A program made the translations under genes and the position numbers. From Paenibacillus harenae DSM 16969 (GTDB lineage: Bacteria; Bacillota; Bacilli; Paenibacillales; Paenibacillaceae): a stretch of 64,000 nt of DNA. Below the pieces are notes generated by a model, which ran no database searches, was not told the DNA's origin, and saw only the letters and a list, made by a program, of their open reading frames with translations. Below, in pieces: positions 54,752-64,000 of the stretch. The stretch is from contig NZ_AULV01000019.1 of the NCBI RefSeq assembly GCF_000422465.1, positions 62,001-126,000 of the forward strand, in the 5' to 3' direction. How positions within the stretch are numbered: the stretch's first letter is position 1; every line of letters begins with the position of its first letter.

Positions 54752-55660
54752 ATGACTTCCGCCGTTAATGAATCCGGAAGGGATAAGCTATTCCTTATTT
54801 TCAACTATATGTACGTATTCCTCGCTTTTGTCATTGTGGCCTACCCGGTCATTTATATGATCAGCGCGTCCATCAGCGATCCGAAGCTCGTCGGCTCCGG
54901 CGAAATGTGGCTGTTGCCCAAGGGCATTACGTTCGAAGGGTATCAGAGGGTGTTCCAGACCAAAAGCATCTGGACCGGCTACGGCAACACCCTCCTCTAT
55001 ACGGTGGTCGGGACGGCGATCAATTTATTCGTTACGCTGCCGGCGGCCTACGCGCTAAGCCGCAGAGATTTTGCAGGGCGCCACTTCTTTATGGGCATGT
55101 TTATGGTGACTATGTTTTTCGGCGGCGGGCTTGTGCCAAGCTATTTGCTCGTCAAGGAGCTCGGCATGGTCAATACGATGTGGGCGATTGTCATTCCTTC
55201 GGCCGCCTCGATCTGGAACATCATCGTATGCCGCACCTTCTTTCAGACTTCGATACCGAAAGAGCTGCAGGAGGCGGCGCAAATTGACGGGTGCAGCAAC
55301 TTTCGGATGTTCATGCGCATCATCCTGCCGCTATCGATGCCGATTATCGCGGTTATGGCTTTGTTCTACGGGGTAGGCAACTGGAACAGCTACTTCTCGG
55401 CATTGATCTACCTGAACGATGCCGCGAAATATCCTCTGCAGCTGGTGCTTCGCCAGATTCTCGTTCTGCAGGAGATGTCCGCCATGGGCGGGGGCGTCAT
55501 GGATGCCTCGACGGCGTCGGCGCTCAACAATAAAGCGGAGATCGCCGCGCTGGTCAAATACGCCGTTATAATCGTAGCAACCGCGCCCGTTATCGCGATT
55601 TATCCGTTTCTTCAGCGCTATTTTGTGCAAGGTGTCATGATCGGTTCCGTTAAGGGCTGA
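54752..55660 (+). CDS. ABC transporter permease (YtcP type)
   Basis: Partner permease with six helices. The EAA loop is LQEAAQIDGCSNFRMFMRIILPLSMP near residue 175, and the protein ends with VMIGSVKG as in the family. GAAGGGAG precedes the ATG, 15 bases after the first permease. Confidence 0.92.
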   Translation: MTSAVNESGRDKLFLIFNYMYVFLAFVIVAYPVIYMISASISDPKLVGSGEMWLLPKGITFEGYQRVFQTKSIWTGYGNTLLYTVVGTAINLFVTLPAAYALSRRDFAGRHFFMGMFMVTMFFGGGLVPSYLLVKELGMVNTMWAIVIPSAASIWNIIVCRTFFQTSIPKELQEAAQIDGCSNFRMFMRIILPLSMPIIAVMALFYGVGNWNSYFSALIYLNDAAKYPLQLVLRQILVLQEMSAMGGGVMDASTASALNNKAEIAALVKYAVIIVATAPVIAIYPFLQRYFVQGVMIGSVKG

Positions 55661-55702
55661 TCTTGCTCATAAAAAAAGATTAGTAAGGGAGAGGGTTTTC
55701 GG

Positions 55703-57337
55703 ATGAAAAAGCTTCGTAAAGCATCTTCGCTGCTGCTTAGTCTCGCACTGCTTATCTCATTGCTCGCAGCCTGCAGCTCGCCGAAGAATGAAGGTACAGC
55801 GGGTGAAGGCAATAACGCCGCAGATACGCCGACGGCATCCGCCGAGGCCGGGGGAGTCAGCAAGGAAGGCTTCCCGATCGTCAGCGAGCCGGTGACATTG
55901 AAGCTGATGTCGCAGGACGTCGGCGTTGCGGATTGGACCAAAATGCCCGTGCTGCAAGAAATGGAAAAGCTGAGCGGCATCAAGCTGGAATTCCAGAACG
56001 CGCCGATCGACAGCTTTGCAACCAAAAAAAATCTCGTCTTCGCCAGCGGGGATTTGCCAGATATTTTCTACGCGGCGGATCTGAAGCCGGCGGAGCAAGT
56101 GACCTACGGTTCCCAGGGCGTGCTTATCCCTCTTGAAAAATACATCGATGAAGGTTACGCGCCTAACCTCAAGAAAATTTTCGACGAATATCCGGATATC
56201 CGCAAGTCGTTCACGACGCCGGACGGACATATGTACGCTCTGCCGTATATCGATCTGGCGGCGGTCTGGTACCGCAGTCCGATGTGGTATAACGGCAAGT
56301 TCCTGAAAGCGCTCGGCGTGACCGAGCTGCCGAAAACAACGGATGAGCTGTATGACTACCTGAAGCGCGTGAAGGAAGAAGATCCGAACGGTAACGGCGA
56401 GAAGGATGAAATCCCGCTCACCTCCATTAAGCTGGACGATCTGCGCATGTTCTTCCTCGGCTTCTGGGGGATTTACGATCCGGTTATTTATGCGGATAAA
56501 AACGACACGGTACATTATACGCCTCAAGAAGAAGGGTACAAAGGCTACCTCACCTTCATGAACCGCTTGTGGCAGGATGAGCTGCTCGACCATGAGACGT
56601 TCTCGCAGACGGATGAGCAGAAGAAAGCGAAAGGCCAAAACAACCAAATCGCATTGTTTAACGACTGGTTCCCGTATTTCACGTTAGGCGGCGAGCCAAG
56701 CGGCGACAATCCGATGATGACGCCGGTGAAGAGCGAGATTGCCGATTCTCCCGTATACGGCAAGCATCCCGGCATCTCCGCGAACGGCACGTTCGCGATT
56801 ACGAGCAGCAACCCGAATCCGGAGGCTTCGATGCGCTGGGTCGATTACCTCTACAGCTATGAAGGATCGACCTTGTTTAACCAGGGTCCCGAGAATCTGC
56901 TGTGGAAGTACAAGAACAAGGAAGCGAAAGAGAAGGAATGGCTTCCCGTTCCAGGCGGCGGCGACCGTGAAGAGTATCGCGGCACCATCACGCCGAACTA
57001 TGGCATTCTGACGCCGGGCATCAATACTGGCGATCTCGCCGTGGGACTTCGCAGCGAATTCGACGAATGGATCGACAAGGAAAATGCGGAGAAGCTGACG
57101 CCAATCGCGAAAGCGCCGTACCCGAACGTTTATCTGACAAACGATGAGCAAACCGAAGCATCCGCGCTGTTATCCGACCTGAATACGTACGTTCAGCAGA
57201 TGGAAGCGAAATTTGTAACGGGACAAGAGTCGTTAAGCAATTGGGACAAGTACGCGGCTCAAATTAAAAAAATGGGCGGCGACCGGATCGCGGAGCTTTA
57301 CCAAGGCGCGTACGACCGCTGGAATTCGGGCAAATAG
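55703..57337 (+). CDS. Extracellular solute-binding lipoprotein (YtcQ/LipO type)
   Basis: Signal peptide with lipobox LAAC (Cys near residue 24), a short linker, then a large substrate-binding fold of the oligosaccharide group that pairs with LplB/YtcP permeases (544 residues). Segments such as LPDIFYAADLKPAEQ and DPNGNGEKDEIPLT (a calcium-loop-like stretch) are typical of the group. GGGAGAGGG precedes the ATG. The ligand is not known. Confidence 0.92.
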   Translation: MKKLRKASSLLLSLALLISLLAACSSPKNEGTAGEGNNAADTPTASAEAGGVSKEGFPIVSEPVTLKLMSQDVGVADWTKMPVLQEMEKLSGIKLEFQNAPIDSFATKKNLVFASGDLPDIFYAADLKPAEQVTYGSQGVLIPLEKYIDEGYAPNLKKIFDEYPDIRKSFTTPDGHMYALPYIDLAAVWYRSPMWYNGKFLKALGVTELPKTTDELYDYLKRVKEEDPNGNGEKDEIPLTSIKLDDLRMFFLGFWGIYDPVIYADKNDTVHYTPQEEGYKGYLTFMNRLWQDELLDHETFSQTDEQKKAKGQNNQIALFNDWFPYFTLGGEPSGDNPMMTPVKSEIADSPVYGKHPGISANGTFAITSSNPNPEASMRWVDYLYSYEGSTLFNQGPENLLWKYKNKEAKEKEWLPVPGGGDREEYRGTITPNYGILTPGINTGDLAVGLRSEFDEWIDKENAEKLTPIAKAPYPNVYLTNDEQTEASALLSDLNTYVQQMEAKFVTGQESLSNWDKYAAQIKKMGGDRIAELYQGAYDRWNSGK

Positions 57338-57345
57338 GGAGTAAA

Positions 57346-57381
57346 GCAAGAAAAGCCCGGTCATGCGAAAGCGTGACCGGG
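57346..57381 (-). terminator. Terminator for the minus-strand regulator gene
   Basis: CCCGGTCA (57356-57363) pairs with TGACCGGG (57374-57381). Read on the minus strand the hairpin is followed by CTTTTCTT; on the plus strand no T run follows. It lies between convergent genes and serves the regulator at 57392. Confidence 0.75.
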
Positions 57382-57391
57382 TGTTGGTCTA

Positions 57392-59665
57392 TCAACCCGT
57401 CCCGCTCTCCGCGTGCAGCTTGCGGTATTGCCCGGGCGTATGGCCGGTCTCTTTCTTGAACTTCCGGATAAAATTAGGCGTGTCCAGGTAGCCGACCCGG
57501 TTGATGATCTCTTTCAGCGGATCGTTTGTCGACGTTAATTGACGAATGACCTCGTCCAGCCTTTTTTGCCATATATATTGAATAAAGTTAAGACCCATCT
57601 TCTCCTTAAAGGTGCGGCTGACATGGGACGGCGAGATGGAGAACTCAAAGGCGATCGTCTCAAGGCTGAGCGTATGGTCCATGAAATGCTTGTCGATATA
57701 CGCCACAATCCGGTCCATCTGGGACTGCTCTTCCTTCTGGTGATTGCGCTCGACCTGCCCGCAGATCCGGGAGGCGAGACGGAGAAACCCGCTCTCCAGC
57801 TCATCCAGGGAATAGCTGTATATCATCGTCGGAGCGACTTCTTGGATCAGATTGGGAATGCCGACCTCGGCCGCGGTCTTCAGCATCGCGTTCAGGATGT
57901 CAAAACAGACGCAGCGTCTGATTATCGCGGAAAGCTCCGTCGCCTGAAGTCCCCGGATGGCAGGACGAATCATCTGCGCGGCCACGTCATAGCTGCCCTG
58001 CTTCAAGCTCTGGGAGAGCTTCAGCAGCGAGCTGTTCGGAATCCAAAGCGTATGATCCGGCGCATAGGACAGCTTCTCGAAGTAGGTGACGGTGCCGTAG
58101 CCGGCGGATGTCCGCAATTCGAATGCGGAGCATGCTTCAATAAAAGACTGGTTCAGCTGATCCGGACTGGAATAGCAGGTGCCGACGCCGATCGCGGGCG
58201 TGACATCGAAGGCTTCAAGCAGATTGCCGCGCACCGCTTCGACAATGGACCGGACATGCGCGAATTCCTGCAGCTCCTGATTCAGATCAAAGCTGGTAAT
58301 AAGCGCGATCTGATCCAGTTGAGGAAGCTCGACGCCGTAAGCATGCGCGCCCAGCTCCGGGAATTGAATCTGAGCCAGCAGCCCGATTCGTTCCTGATGC
58401 TCCAGCCGCTTCTCCTGCGAATCGATCGGCTCGTTCCATCCGATCACCATGACAAAGTGATGCGAACGGTCGAAGTGAAGATCGAAGGCTTCCTGCAGCT
58501 CCGGCGTAATGCTCTGGGCATTCCCGTATTTGAGCAGCATGGACAGAAAATGATTCCGGGCGTAAGGCTCTTGAAGATCCACGCGCGAGCTGTATTCCTG
58601 CAGGGCGGTGCGGATGCGGTCCAGTTCGTTCCCGGCTGCGGGGGCTCCGTCCGCCCGATGCTTCGGCTTCGCCTTGGCGTGGGCGAACTCCGCCAGCGTA
58701 GAGATCGGCTGGTATTGCATTCTGGCGAGCATGATGGCGATCGCGGCTCCTACAAGCACAAGGATGCTGAATAACATGATGATGAAGCTTCGGACATGCA
58801 CGACGCTGCTGAAAAACTGCGAGCTTGGCATGACCGTCACGTACGACCAGCCGTTATTCTCCGACGTGACGGAGACGATCGAATGCGGTTTGCCGTTTAA
58901 TAGACTTTCGTGAATGCCGGTTGACAGGCCGAACAACGATTTCGCCTCAGTTGGGGTCAATGCTTCGCCTTGCCGGTTGTCTACCAGAATCTGACCCTGG
59001 TTGTCGAGAATATACGAGAAGCCCTGATAGTTGCCAAGAATCGAATCGATAAGGCTGGTAAGCTCGGATTCCTTGATCAGATACAGGATCGTCCCGTGCG
59101 GGTTAGGATTAAAGGGCGTAATCGGAACCAGATAAGCCAGCATTTTATCCTCCAGATGGGAGTTGCGGATGACGGTGTCGGCCGGGCGCATAGTCGGAAA
59201 CTTAACGTTATTTAAATCATCGAACACGACTTCATTGTCCCAATTGCTAAAGTTAAAGATGCTGGAAAATACATCAAGACTCGAGAGGCCTTTGGCGGAG
59301 TAGATATTGTTATCCTTATGAAAATAAAGGAACATTTCGCCAATAATCGAGCTTGTCGCTTTATATTGATCGAGCGCCTGAATGGCTTCTCCGCTAAAGT
59401 AAGGGTCGTGAACCCGATAAGGGGTCAGCCTCTTGTCGTAGGTGACTCGGGATGCGATTTCGCTTAGCTCCTTCATCCGTCCGTCAATGATGATTTTGGC
59501 TTGCGTTAACTGATTGAGTCGGGATTGTTCGATTTCCTCGCGGAGATTCGTAACGGCGTTCCGGTAGATGAACACGGTCATCAGAATTAACGGGATAAGC
59601 AAAATGAACAGATAGGACCATATATATTTTAAGAACAGCCTGGATTTGAAGTAGTTCCGCATCAT
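57392..59665 (-). CDS. Membrane-bound AraC-family regulator (YesS-like)
   Basis: 757 residues. Two membrane helices (about 12-32 and 290-312) flank an extracellular Cache-like sensor. A cytosolic region of about 340 residues follows, and the C-terminus is an AraC helix-turn-helix pair (about 655-750): SLETIAFEFSISPSHVSRTFKEKMG and RVGYLDTPNFIRKFKKETGHTP. AGGGGG lies 8 bases before the ATG. It is a one-component sensor that should switch the flanking importer and catabolic genes on when its ligand is outside. Convergent with the binding-protein gene and divergent from the isomerase gene. Confidence 0.92.
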   Translation of the reverse strand: MMRNYFKSRLFLKYIWSYLFILLIPLILMTVFIYRNAVTNLREEIEQSRLNQLTQAKIIIDGRMKELSEIASRVTYDKRLTPYRVHDPYFSGEAIQALDQYKATSSIIGEMFLYFHKDNNIYSAKGLSSLDVFSSIFNFSNWDNEVVFDDLNNVKFPTMRPADTVIRNSHLEDKMLAYLVPITPFNPNPHGTILYLIKESELTSLIDSILGNYQGFSYILDNQGQILVDNRQGEALTPTEAKSLFGLSTGIHESLLNGKPHSIVSVTSENNGWSYVTVMPSSQFFSSVVHVRSFIIMLFSILVLVGAAIAIMLARMQYQPISTLAEFAHAKAKPKHRADGAPAAGNELDRIRTALQEYSSRVDLQEPYARNHFLSMLLKYGNAQSITPELQEAFDLHFDRSHHFVMVIGWNEPIDSQEKRLEHQERIGLLAQIQFPELGAHAYGVELPQLDQIALITSFDLNQELQEFAHVRSIVEAVRGNLLEAFDVTPAIGVGTCYSSPDQLNQSFIEACSAFELRTSAGYGTVTYFEKLSYAPDHTLWIPNSSLLKLSQSLKQGSYDVAAQMIRPAIRGLQATELSAIIRRCVCFDILNAMLKTAAEVGIPNLIQEVAPTMIYSYSLDELESGFLRLASRICGQVERNHQKEEQSQMDRIVAYIDKHFMDHTLSLETIAFEFSISPSHVSRTFKEKMGLNFIQYIWQKRLDEVIRQLTSTNDPLKEIINRVGYLDTPNFIRKFKKETGHTPGQYRKLHAESGTG

Positions 59666-59802
59666 GTGTTCTGCCCCCTATGAGATGCCGGTCGGTTTCG
59701 TTGTTTCTAATCATACCAACAAATCTATCGTTTGGACATAGAGCGGGAGTCGAAAGAACCGGAGCAAACGAAGGGGAATTCGGGCTGCAAAGGAGAATGA
59801 GG

Positions 59803-60696
59803 ATGAAAATCGGATTAAGCTCGTACAGTTTATTGAAAGCTCTGAAGTCCGGGGAGATGAGCGTTCTGGACGCCATCCAGTGGATTGCCGATAACGGAGG
59901 GGAGCATATGGAGATTGTCCCTTACGGCTATTCGCTGATCGACGACCCGAAGCTGACGGATGCCGTCCGGGAGAAGGCGAAGTCGGCGGGCATAGCGCTG
60001 TCGAATTACTCGATGCCGGCAAATTTTGTGCAGGAGACGGAGGATTTATTTCACGAGGAGGTGGACCGTGTCAAGCGGCATGTCGATCTTGCGCACCGGC
60101 TCGGCATCAAGCATATGCGGCATGATGTAACCGCCTTTACGATTCCGCGGGAGAAGATGACGATTCAGTGGTTCGAGGAAAATTTGCATTTGATGATGAA
60201 GGGCAGCCAGCTGATCGCGGATTATGCGGCGCGGTACGACATGACGACGACGGTCGAAAATCACGGCTTCAGCGTACAGGCGAGCGACCGGGTACAGCGC
60301 TTGCTGCATGCGGTGAACCGGCCGAATTTCAAGACGACGCTCGATATCGGCAACTTCATGTGCGTGGACGAGAATCCGGTCATCGGCGTCAAGAAGAATC
60401 TTCCTTATGCCTCGCTTATCCATTTCAAAGACTTCTATTTCCGGCCGTACGACGAGCATCCGGGCGGGGGAGACTGGTTCCTGACCTCGAACGGGAACTA
60501 CTTGCGCGGCGCCATTGTCGGGCAGGGGGATATCGAAATCCGCAAAATTGTGAGGCTGATCAAGGAATCGGGCTACGACGGCTATATGACGGTTGAATTC
60601 GAGGGGATGGAAGAATGCAAATCCGCCTCCCGCATCGCCATGGATAACTTGCGCCGTTTATGGAACGAGTGCTCTGAACCGGAGGGGATACAATGA
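59803..60696 (+). CDS. Sugar phosphate isomerase/epimerase-like TIM barrel
   Basis: AP-endonuclease-2-type TIM barrel: MKIGLSSYSL at the N-terminus, TTVENHGF (metal-binding Glu and His) near residue 150, LDIGNFM near residue 185, LIHFKDF near residue 205, and a final VEFEGMEE. These metal ligands fit xylose-isomerase-like sugar epimerases. AAAGGAG precedes the ATG at 59803; the frame is open from 59680 but has no ribosome site there. ATGA overlap with the next gene. Confidence 0.88.
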   Translation: MKIGLSSYSLLKALKSGEMSVLDAIQWIADNGGEHMEIVPYGYSLIDDPKLTDAVREKAKSAGIALSNYSMPANFVQETEDLFHEEVDRVKRHVDLAHRLGIKHMRHDVTAFTIPREKMTIQWFEENLHLMMKGSQLIADYAARYDMTTTVENHGFSVQASDRVQRLLHAVNRPNFKTTLDIGNFMCVDENPVIGVKKNLPYASLIHFKDFYFRPYDEHPGGGDWFLTSNGNYLRGAIVGQGDIEIRKIVRLIKESGYDGYMTVEFEGMEECKSASRIAMDNLRRLWNECSEPEGIQ

Positions 60697-61718
60697 ACCG
60701 AAGCGGAGTGCCGGAGCCGGATATCGACTACGCTCCGAAATCGTATATTTGCAGGCGCGCACAAGAGCCGCTTGTGCTCGACGGCCGGCTCGATAAGCCG
60801 TTCTGGGCTGCTGCGGACTGGACCGACGAATTCGTCGATATCGAGGGGGACCGCCGTCCGAAGCCCGCGAAGCGAACCCGCGTTAAAATGCTGTGGGACG
60901 ACGACTATTTTTATTTTGCGGCGGAATTGATTGAGGATCAAATATGGGCGACATTAACGGAGCGGGACTCGGTCATATTTTATGACAACGACTTTGAAAT
61001 TTTTATCGACCCTGACGGGGACTCGCATCAGTATTATGAATTCGAAATCAATGCGCTGAACACCGTCTGGGATCTGCTGCTGGTCAAGCCTTACCGCGAT
61101 GGCGGTCCTCCGGTTAACGGCTGGGACATGAACGGCCTTCGAACGGCGGTGCATATAGACGGTGAGCTGAACAAGCCGGGCGCGGCGAACCGGATGTGGA
61201 GCGTAGAGGTCGCAATGCCATGGAGCAGCTTGCGAGAATGCGCGGCTGAAGCGCGCCCTCCGGCGCCGGGAGAGTTCTGGCGCGTCAATTTCTCCCGCGT
61301 CGAATGGCGCGTTGAAGCGGCGGGCGGCGAATACCGCAAGGTGATCAATTCCGATACGGGCAAGCCTTACCCCGAGGATAACTGGGTATGGTCGCCGATG
61401 GGTCTCGTTAATATGCATTATCCTGAGCTGTGGGGGTATGTCCTGTTCGCGGACGGAGACGGCCGCCATTCGTTCGAGCTGCCGGAGGATGAACGGGTGA
61501 AATGGGAGCTGCGCAAGCTCTATTACCGCGAGCGCAACTACTTCGCCGAGCATGGCAAATATACGAAGGATATGAAATCGTTAATGCGGGATGGGGAGCA
61601 GTGGAGCATTAAGCCTGAGGCGGAGACGACCCGCAGCCTATTTCAAATTTCAGCGCCGTCAACGGACGGGAAGTCCGTCTTCTGCATTCGCGAAGACGGC
61701 AAGCTGTGGAAGGAGTGA
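60693..61718 (+). CDS. CBM9-like carbohydrate-binding protein
   Basis: A single family-9-like carbohydrate-binding domain covers residues about 15-240: LVLDGRLDKPFWAAADW, RVKMLWDDDYFYFAAEL, YDNDFEIFIDPDGDSHQYYEFEINALNTVWDL and WSVEVAMPWSSL. No signal peptide is seen, so it would be cytosolic unless exported otherwise. In this family a structural calcium site binds through the Asp-rich segment. Translation is coupled to the isomerase gene. Confidence 0.87.
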   Translation: MNRSGVPEPDIDYAPKSYICRRAQEPLVLDGRLDKPFWAAADWTDEFVDIEGDRRPKPAKRTRVKMLWDDDYFYFAAELIEDQIWATLTERDSVIFYDNDFEIFIDPDGDSHQYYEFEINALNTVWDLLLVKPYRDGGPPVNGWDMNGLRTAVHIDGELNKPGAANRMWSVEVAMPWSSLRECAAEARPPAPGEFWRVNFSRVEWRVEAAGGEYRKVINSDTGKPYPEDNWVWSPMGLVNMHYPELWGYVLFADGDGRHSFELPEDERVKWELRKLYYRERNYFAEHGKYTKDMKSLMRDGEQWSIKPEAETTRSLFQISAPSTDGKSVFCIREDGKLWKE

Positions 61719-61723
61719 GCCGC

Positions 61724-64000
61724 ATGACCATTCAATCGTCCGCATTCTCGCTGGACTCCGGCGCAATGGAGCTGATCGAGCGGAAGTTTCAAGAGAAGCA
61801 GCAGATCGCGCAGACGAGAGCGCATGAGCTGTTTGATATTTTTCGCGAGGAGCTGACCGCAGAGGAGACTTGGGCGCTCAAATATTTGTACGCGTATATG
61901 CCGGTGAACGATTTGGCGGATTATGACGGTCCCTTATTCTTAAGTCACGTGAGGCGAACGCTGGACATTCGGGGAAAAGTCCCCTGGGGGCGGCGGGTGC
62001 CGGATTACCTCTTCCTGCATTTCGTCCTGCCGTACCGGGTCAATACAGAGAACATCGAGGATTCACGCGGCCTGCTGTACAACGAACTGGCGGAGCGCAC
62101 CGCGCATTTGCCGATGGCGGATGCGATTCTGGAGACAAACTACTGGTGCCATGAGAAAGCGACTTACACCGGAAGCGATTTGCGGACCGTCTCGCCGCTG
62201 ACGATGCTCCGGAGCGCCCGGGGACGCTGCGGGGAGGAATCGACGCTTGCGGTTGCCGCGCTGCGCAGCATCGGCATTCCCGCCCGCCAGGTGTATACGC
62301 CGCGCTGGGCGCACTGCGACGATAACCATGCCTGGGTGGAAGCGTGGGCGGACGGCAGCTGGCATTATATCGGCGCCTGCGAGCCGGAGCCGCGCCTCAA
62401 TCAAGGCTGGTTCAGTCCGCCGGCGCGCCGGGCGATGCTGATCAATACGCGGATTTTCGCGAATTACCCGGGGCCGGAAGATATTACGTTCGAAGGCGGC
62501 TGGTTCACGGAAATCAATTTATTAGAAGGCTATGCGCCGACACGAACCGTTGCCGTTCTTGTGATGGACGAACGGAACCGGCCGGTTAGCGGAGCCGACG
62601 TTTATTTCGAGCTGTACAATTATGCTGAATTATTCCCAATCGCCGAGCTGCCGACGGATAGCCGGGGCGAAGCCTCGTTTAAGACGGGCTTCGGTGATCT
62701 CGTGGTCCGGGCAGTAAAGGACGGACGTTGGGGAGAGATAAAAATAAACGCGGAAGATCGCGGCCCTATCGAGATCGTATTGGATCAAGCGAGGCAGCCG
62801 GAAGGAACGGCGGACATTGACATGGTACCGCCCCCGGAACGTAACGGAGACTCTGCCGAGCCTCTTGCCGAGGAGCTGCTTCAACAGCATAATAAGCGGC
62901 TCGAGAAAGGAACGAGGCTCCGCGCCAGCTTCGAGAATACGTTCATGGATGAGACGCAAGCAGCCGATCTTGCCCAGGCTGCCGGGCTTCCGGCGGACCG
63001 CGTATGGGAGGTGCTTCGCAAGGCGCGCGGGAATGACCGCGAGCTTGCCGCCTTCCTGAAGGAGCGTTCCGGCGAATACGGCGAATGGCCGCTGCGGCTG
63101 CTGGAAAGCTTGAACGCGAAGGATTTGATCGATACGTTCCGGCCGGCGCTGGACGATCATCTGACCGGTTCCATGGCGCTGATCGGAGAGCTAGCGGAGG
63201 ATATTTTCATCCGGTATGTACTCTGCCCGCGGGTATTATATGAAATGATTGTTCCCTATAAGCAATTTTTCCAAGCGGCGTTCACCGGAGCGGAGGTCGC
63301 TTCGTTCAAGGAGGCTCCAGCAGAGCTTGCGCGAAGACTGGAGACGGGCTTCAGTCTATGGGAGGATCTGCCTAACTTGAAGGGCAAAGGAAATCCGGCC
63401 GGTACCTACAAGCTGGGCAAGGGAGACCGGTTGTCGCTGTATATTTTGTTCGTGGCGGCCTGCCGCAGTCTGGGCATTCCGGCGCGGCTTCATCCGAGCG
63501 AGCAAAAGCCGCAGTATTTGGCCGATGGCGCTTGGCGGGATGCGATATTCGCTGACGGCTCCGAGGATCGTACAGAGAAGAAGGAGAACGGAAGGCTTCT
63601 TCTAATAAGGGACGATAGGCCGGCAGCAGGGACTCCGGCGGCTTCCTACTCCGAGAACTTCACGTTCGCGAGGCTGGAGAGCGGCATCTACAAAACGCTG
63701 GTCTACCCTTACGGGGAATCGGATGTGTATGCTGAACCGTTCGAGCTTAAGCCCGGTTCGTACCGGTTAACGACGGGCGTTCGCCTGAAGGACGGCACGG
63801 CTCGGGTGCGGCTCTCCTATTTCACCGTGCGCTCCGGTGAGTTAACGGCTATTCCGCTCACCTATCGCGAATCGTCGGTCGATATTCCCGTACTTGGCGC
63901 CATGAAGCGGAATGATCTGTTCCGCCTGCCGGATGGCTCCTTCCGGACGCTGGGCGATCTGGCCGGAACGGATGGCGCGGTCGTCGCTTGGATCGAACCG
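61724..64000 (+). CDS. Transglutaminase-like protein, cut by the window end
   Basis: Open from the ATG at 61724 to the last base (759 codons, no stop). The transglutaminase core lies at about residues 155-230: RGRCGEEST with Cys169, and DDNHAWVE with His202. The following strand reads HYIGACEPE, so the usual catalytic Asp is not evident at its place. An Ig-like or carboxypeptidase-regulatory-like domain follows (about 270-345, RTVAVLVMDERNRPVSGADVYFEL), then a long helical part and further beta domains. No signal peptide. Five bases after the CBM9-like gene, so in the same operon. The role in this carbohydrate locus is unknown. Confidence 0.85.
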   Translation, partial: MTIQSSAFSLDSGAMELIERKFQEKQQIAQTRAHELFDIFREELTAEETWALKYLYAYMPVNDLADYDGPLFLSHVRRTLDIRGKVPWGRRVPDYLFLHFVLPYRVNTENIEDSRGLLYNELAERTAHLPMADAILETNYWCHEKATYTGSDLRTVSPLTMLRSARGRCGEESTLAVAALRSIGIPARQVYTPRWAHCDDNHAWVEAWADGSWHYIGACEPEPRLNQGWFSPPARRAMLINTRIFANYPGPEDITFEGGWFTEINLLEGYAPTRTVAVLVMDERNRPVSGADVYFELYNYAELFPIAELPTDSRGEASFKTGFGDLVVRAVKDGRWGEIKINAEDRGPIEIVLDQARQPEGTADIDMVPPPERNGDSAEPLAEELLQQHNKRLEKGTRLRASFENTFMDETQAADLAQAAGLPADRVWEVLRKARGNDRELAAFLKERSGEYGEWPLRLLESLNAKDLIDTFRPALDDHLTGSMALIGELAEDIFIRYVLCPRVLYEMIVPYKQFFQAAFTGAEVASFKEAPAELARRLETGFSLWEDLPNLKGKGNPAGTYKLGKGDRLSLYILFVAACRSLGIPARLHPSEQKPQYLADGAWRDAIFADGSEDRTEKKENGRLLLIRDDRPAAGTPAASYSENFTFARLESGIYKTLVYPYGESDVYAEPFELKPGSYRLTTGVRLKDGTARVRLSYFTVRSGELTAIPLTYRESSVDIPVLGAMKRNDLFRLPDGSFRTLGDLAGTDGAVVAWIEP

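Noticed and set aside
57539..58774. 411-codon plus-strand frame opposite the AraC-type regulator
   Set aside because: The regulator has clear helix-turn-helix motifs on the minus strand; the plus frame has no domain and no ribosome site.

Overview
The window reads as chromosomal DNA of an endospore-forming Firmicute of the Paenibacillaceae (Paenibacillus or Cohnella type). The basis is the gene content and style: strong GGAGG ribosome sites with frequent TTG/GTG starts, T-box leaders, a CIRCE heat-shock operator, and several ABC sugar importers paired with YesM/YesN-type two-component systems or AraC regulators. No rRNA, tRNA, CRISPR array, transposase or phage gene was seen.

Backbone. thiL-tsaE-tsaB-rimI-tsaD (110-4052), an ABC-F ATPase (13769-15706, minus), folate and molybdopterin genes with tatA-tatC (15857-19741) and groES-groEL (33106-35106) follow the order of the ydi-tat-gro region of Bacillus subtilis. 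Two blocks of accessory genes interrupt it. Between tsaD and the ABC-F gene lie leuA behind two tandem leucine T-box leaders, a methyltransferase, a compact DnaA-box cluster, a lone ABC ATPase and a complete comQ-comX-comP-comA quorum-sensing locus. The comX gene (10201-10371, 56 codons) gives a precursor ending in a short tail with a tryptophan one residue from the end. Between tatC and groES lie a TetR-controlled YhgE-like membrane protein with a palindromic operator, then a polysaccharide-use cluster: a sugar ABC importer, a sensor kinase and AraC-type regulator, a heparinase II/III-like protein, a GH88 unsaturated uronyl hydrolase and a DUF2264 protein.

Right of groEL, after a stalk-domain secreted protein and a secreted beta-helix protein, comes a Gram-positive Pel-type exopolysaccharide operon (39362-50200). 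It encodes a UDP-sugar epimerase fused to a PelD-like c-di-GMP receptor, a PelE-like protein, a membrane-anchored polysaccharide deacetylase, PelF, and a PelG transporter fused in frame to a CotH-like kinase domain. A VTC-type polyphosphate polymerase domain protein and a DUF4956 membrane protein follow. An SGNH hydrolase and a DrrAB-type exporter lie downstream.

The right end (53774-64000) is a second carbohydrate locus: an LplB/YtcP/YtcQ-type importer, a divergent membrane-bound AraC regulator, a sugar-phosphate isomerase-like TIM barrel, a CBM9-like protein and a large transglutaminase-like protein cut by the window edge. The most interesting items are the fused pel operon, the new ComX pherotype, the DnaA-box cluster and the tandem T-boxes. 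All functional statements rest on reading motifs by eye; no database search was run.
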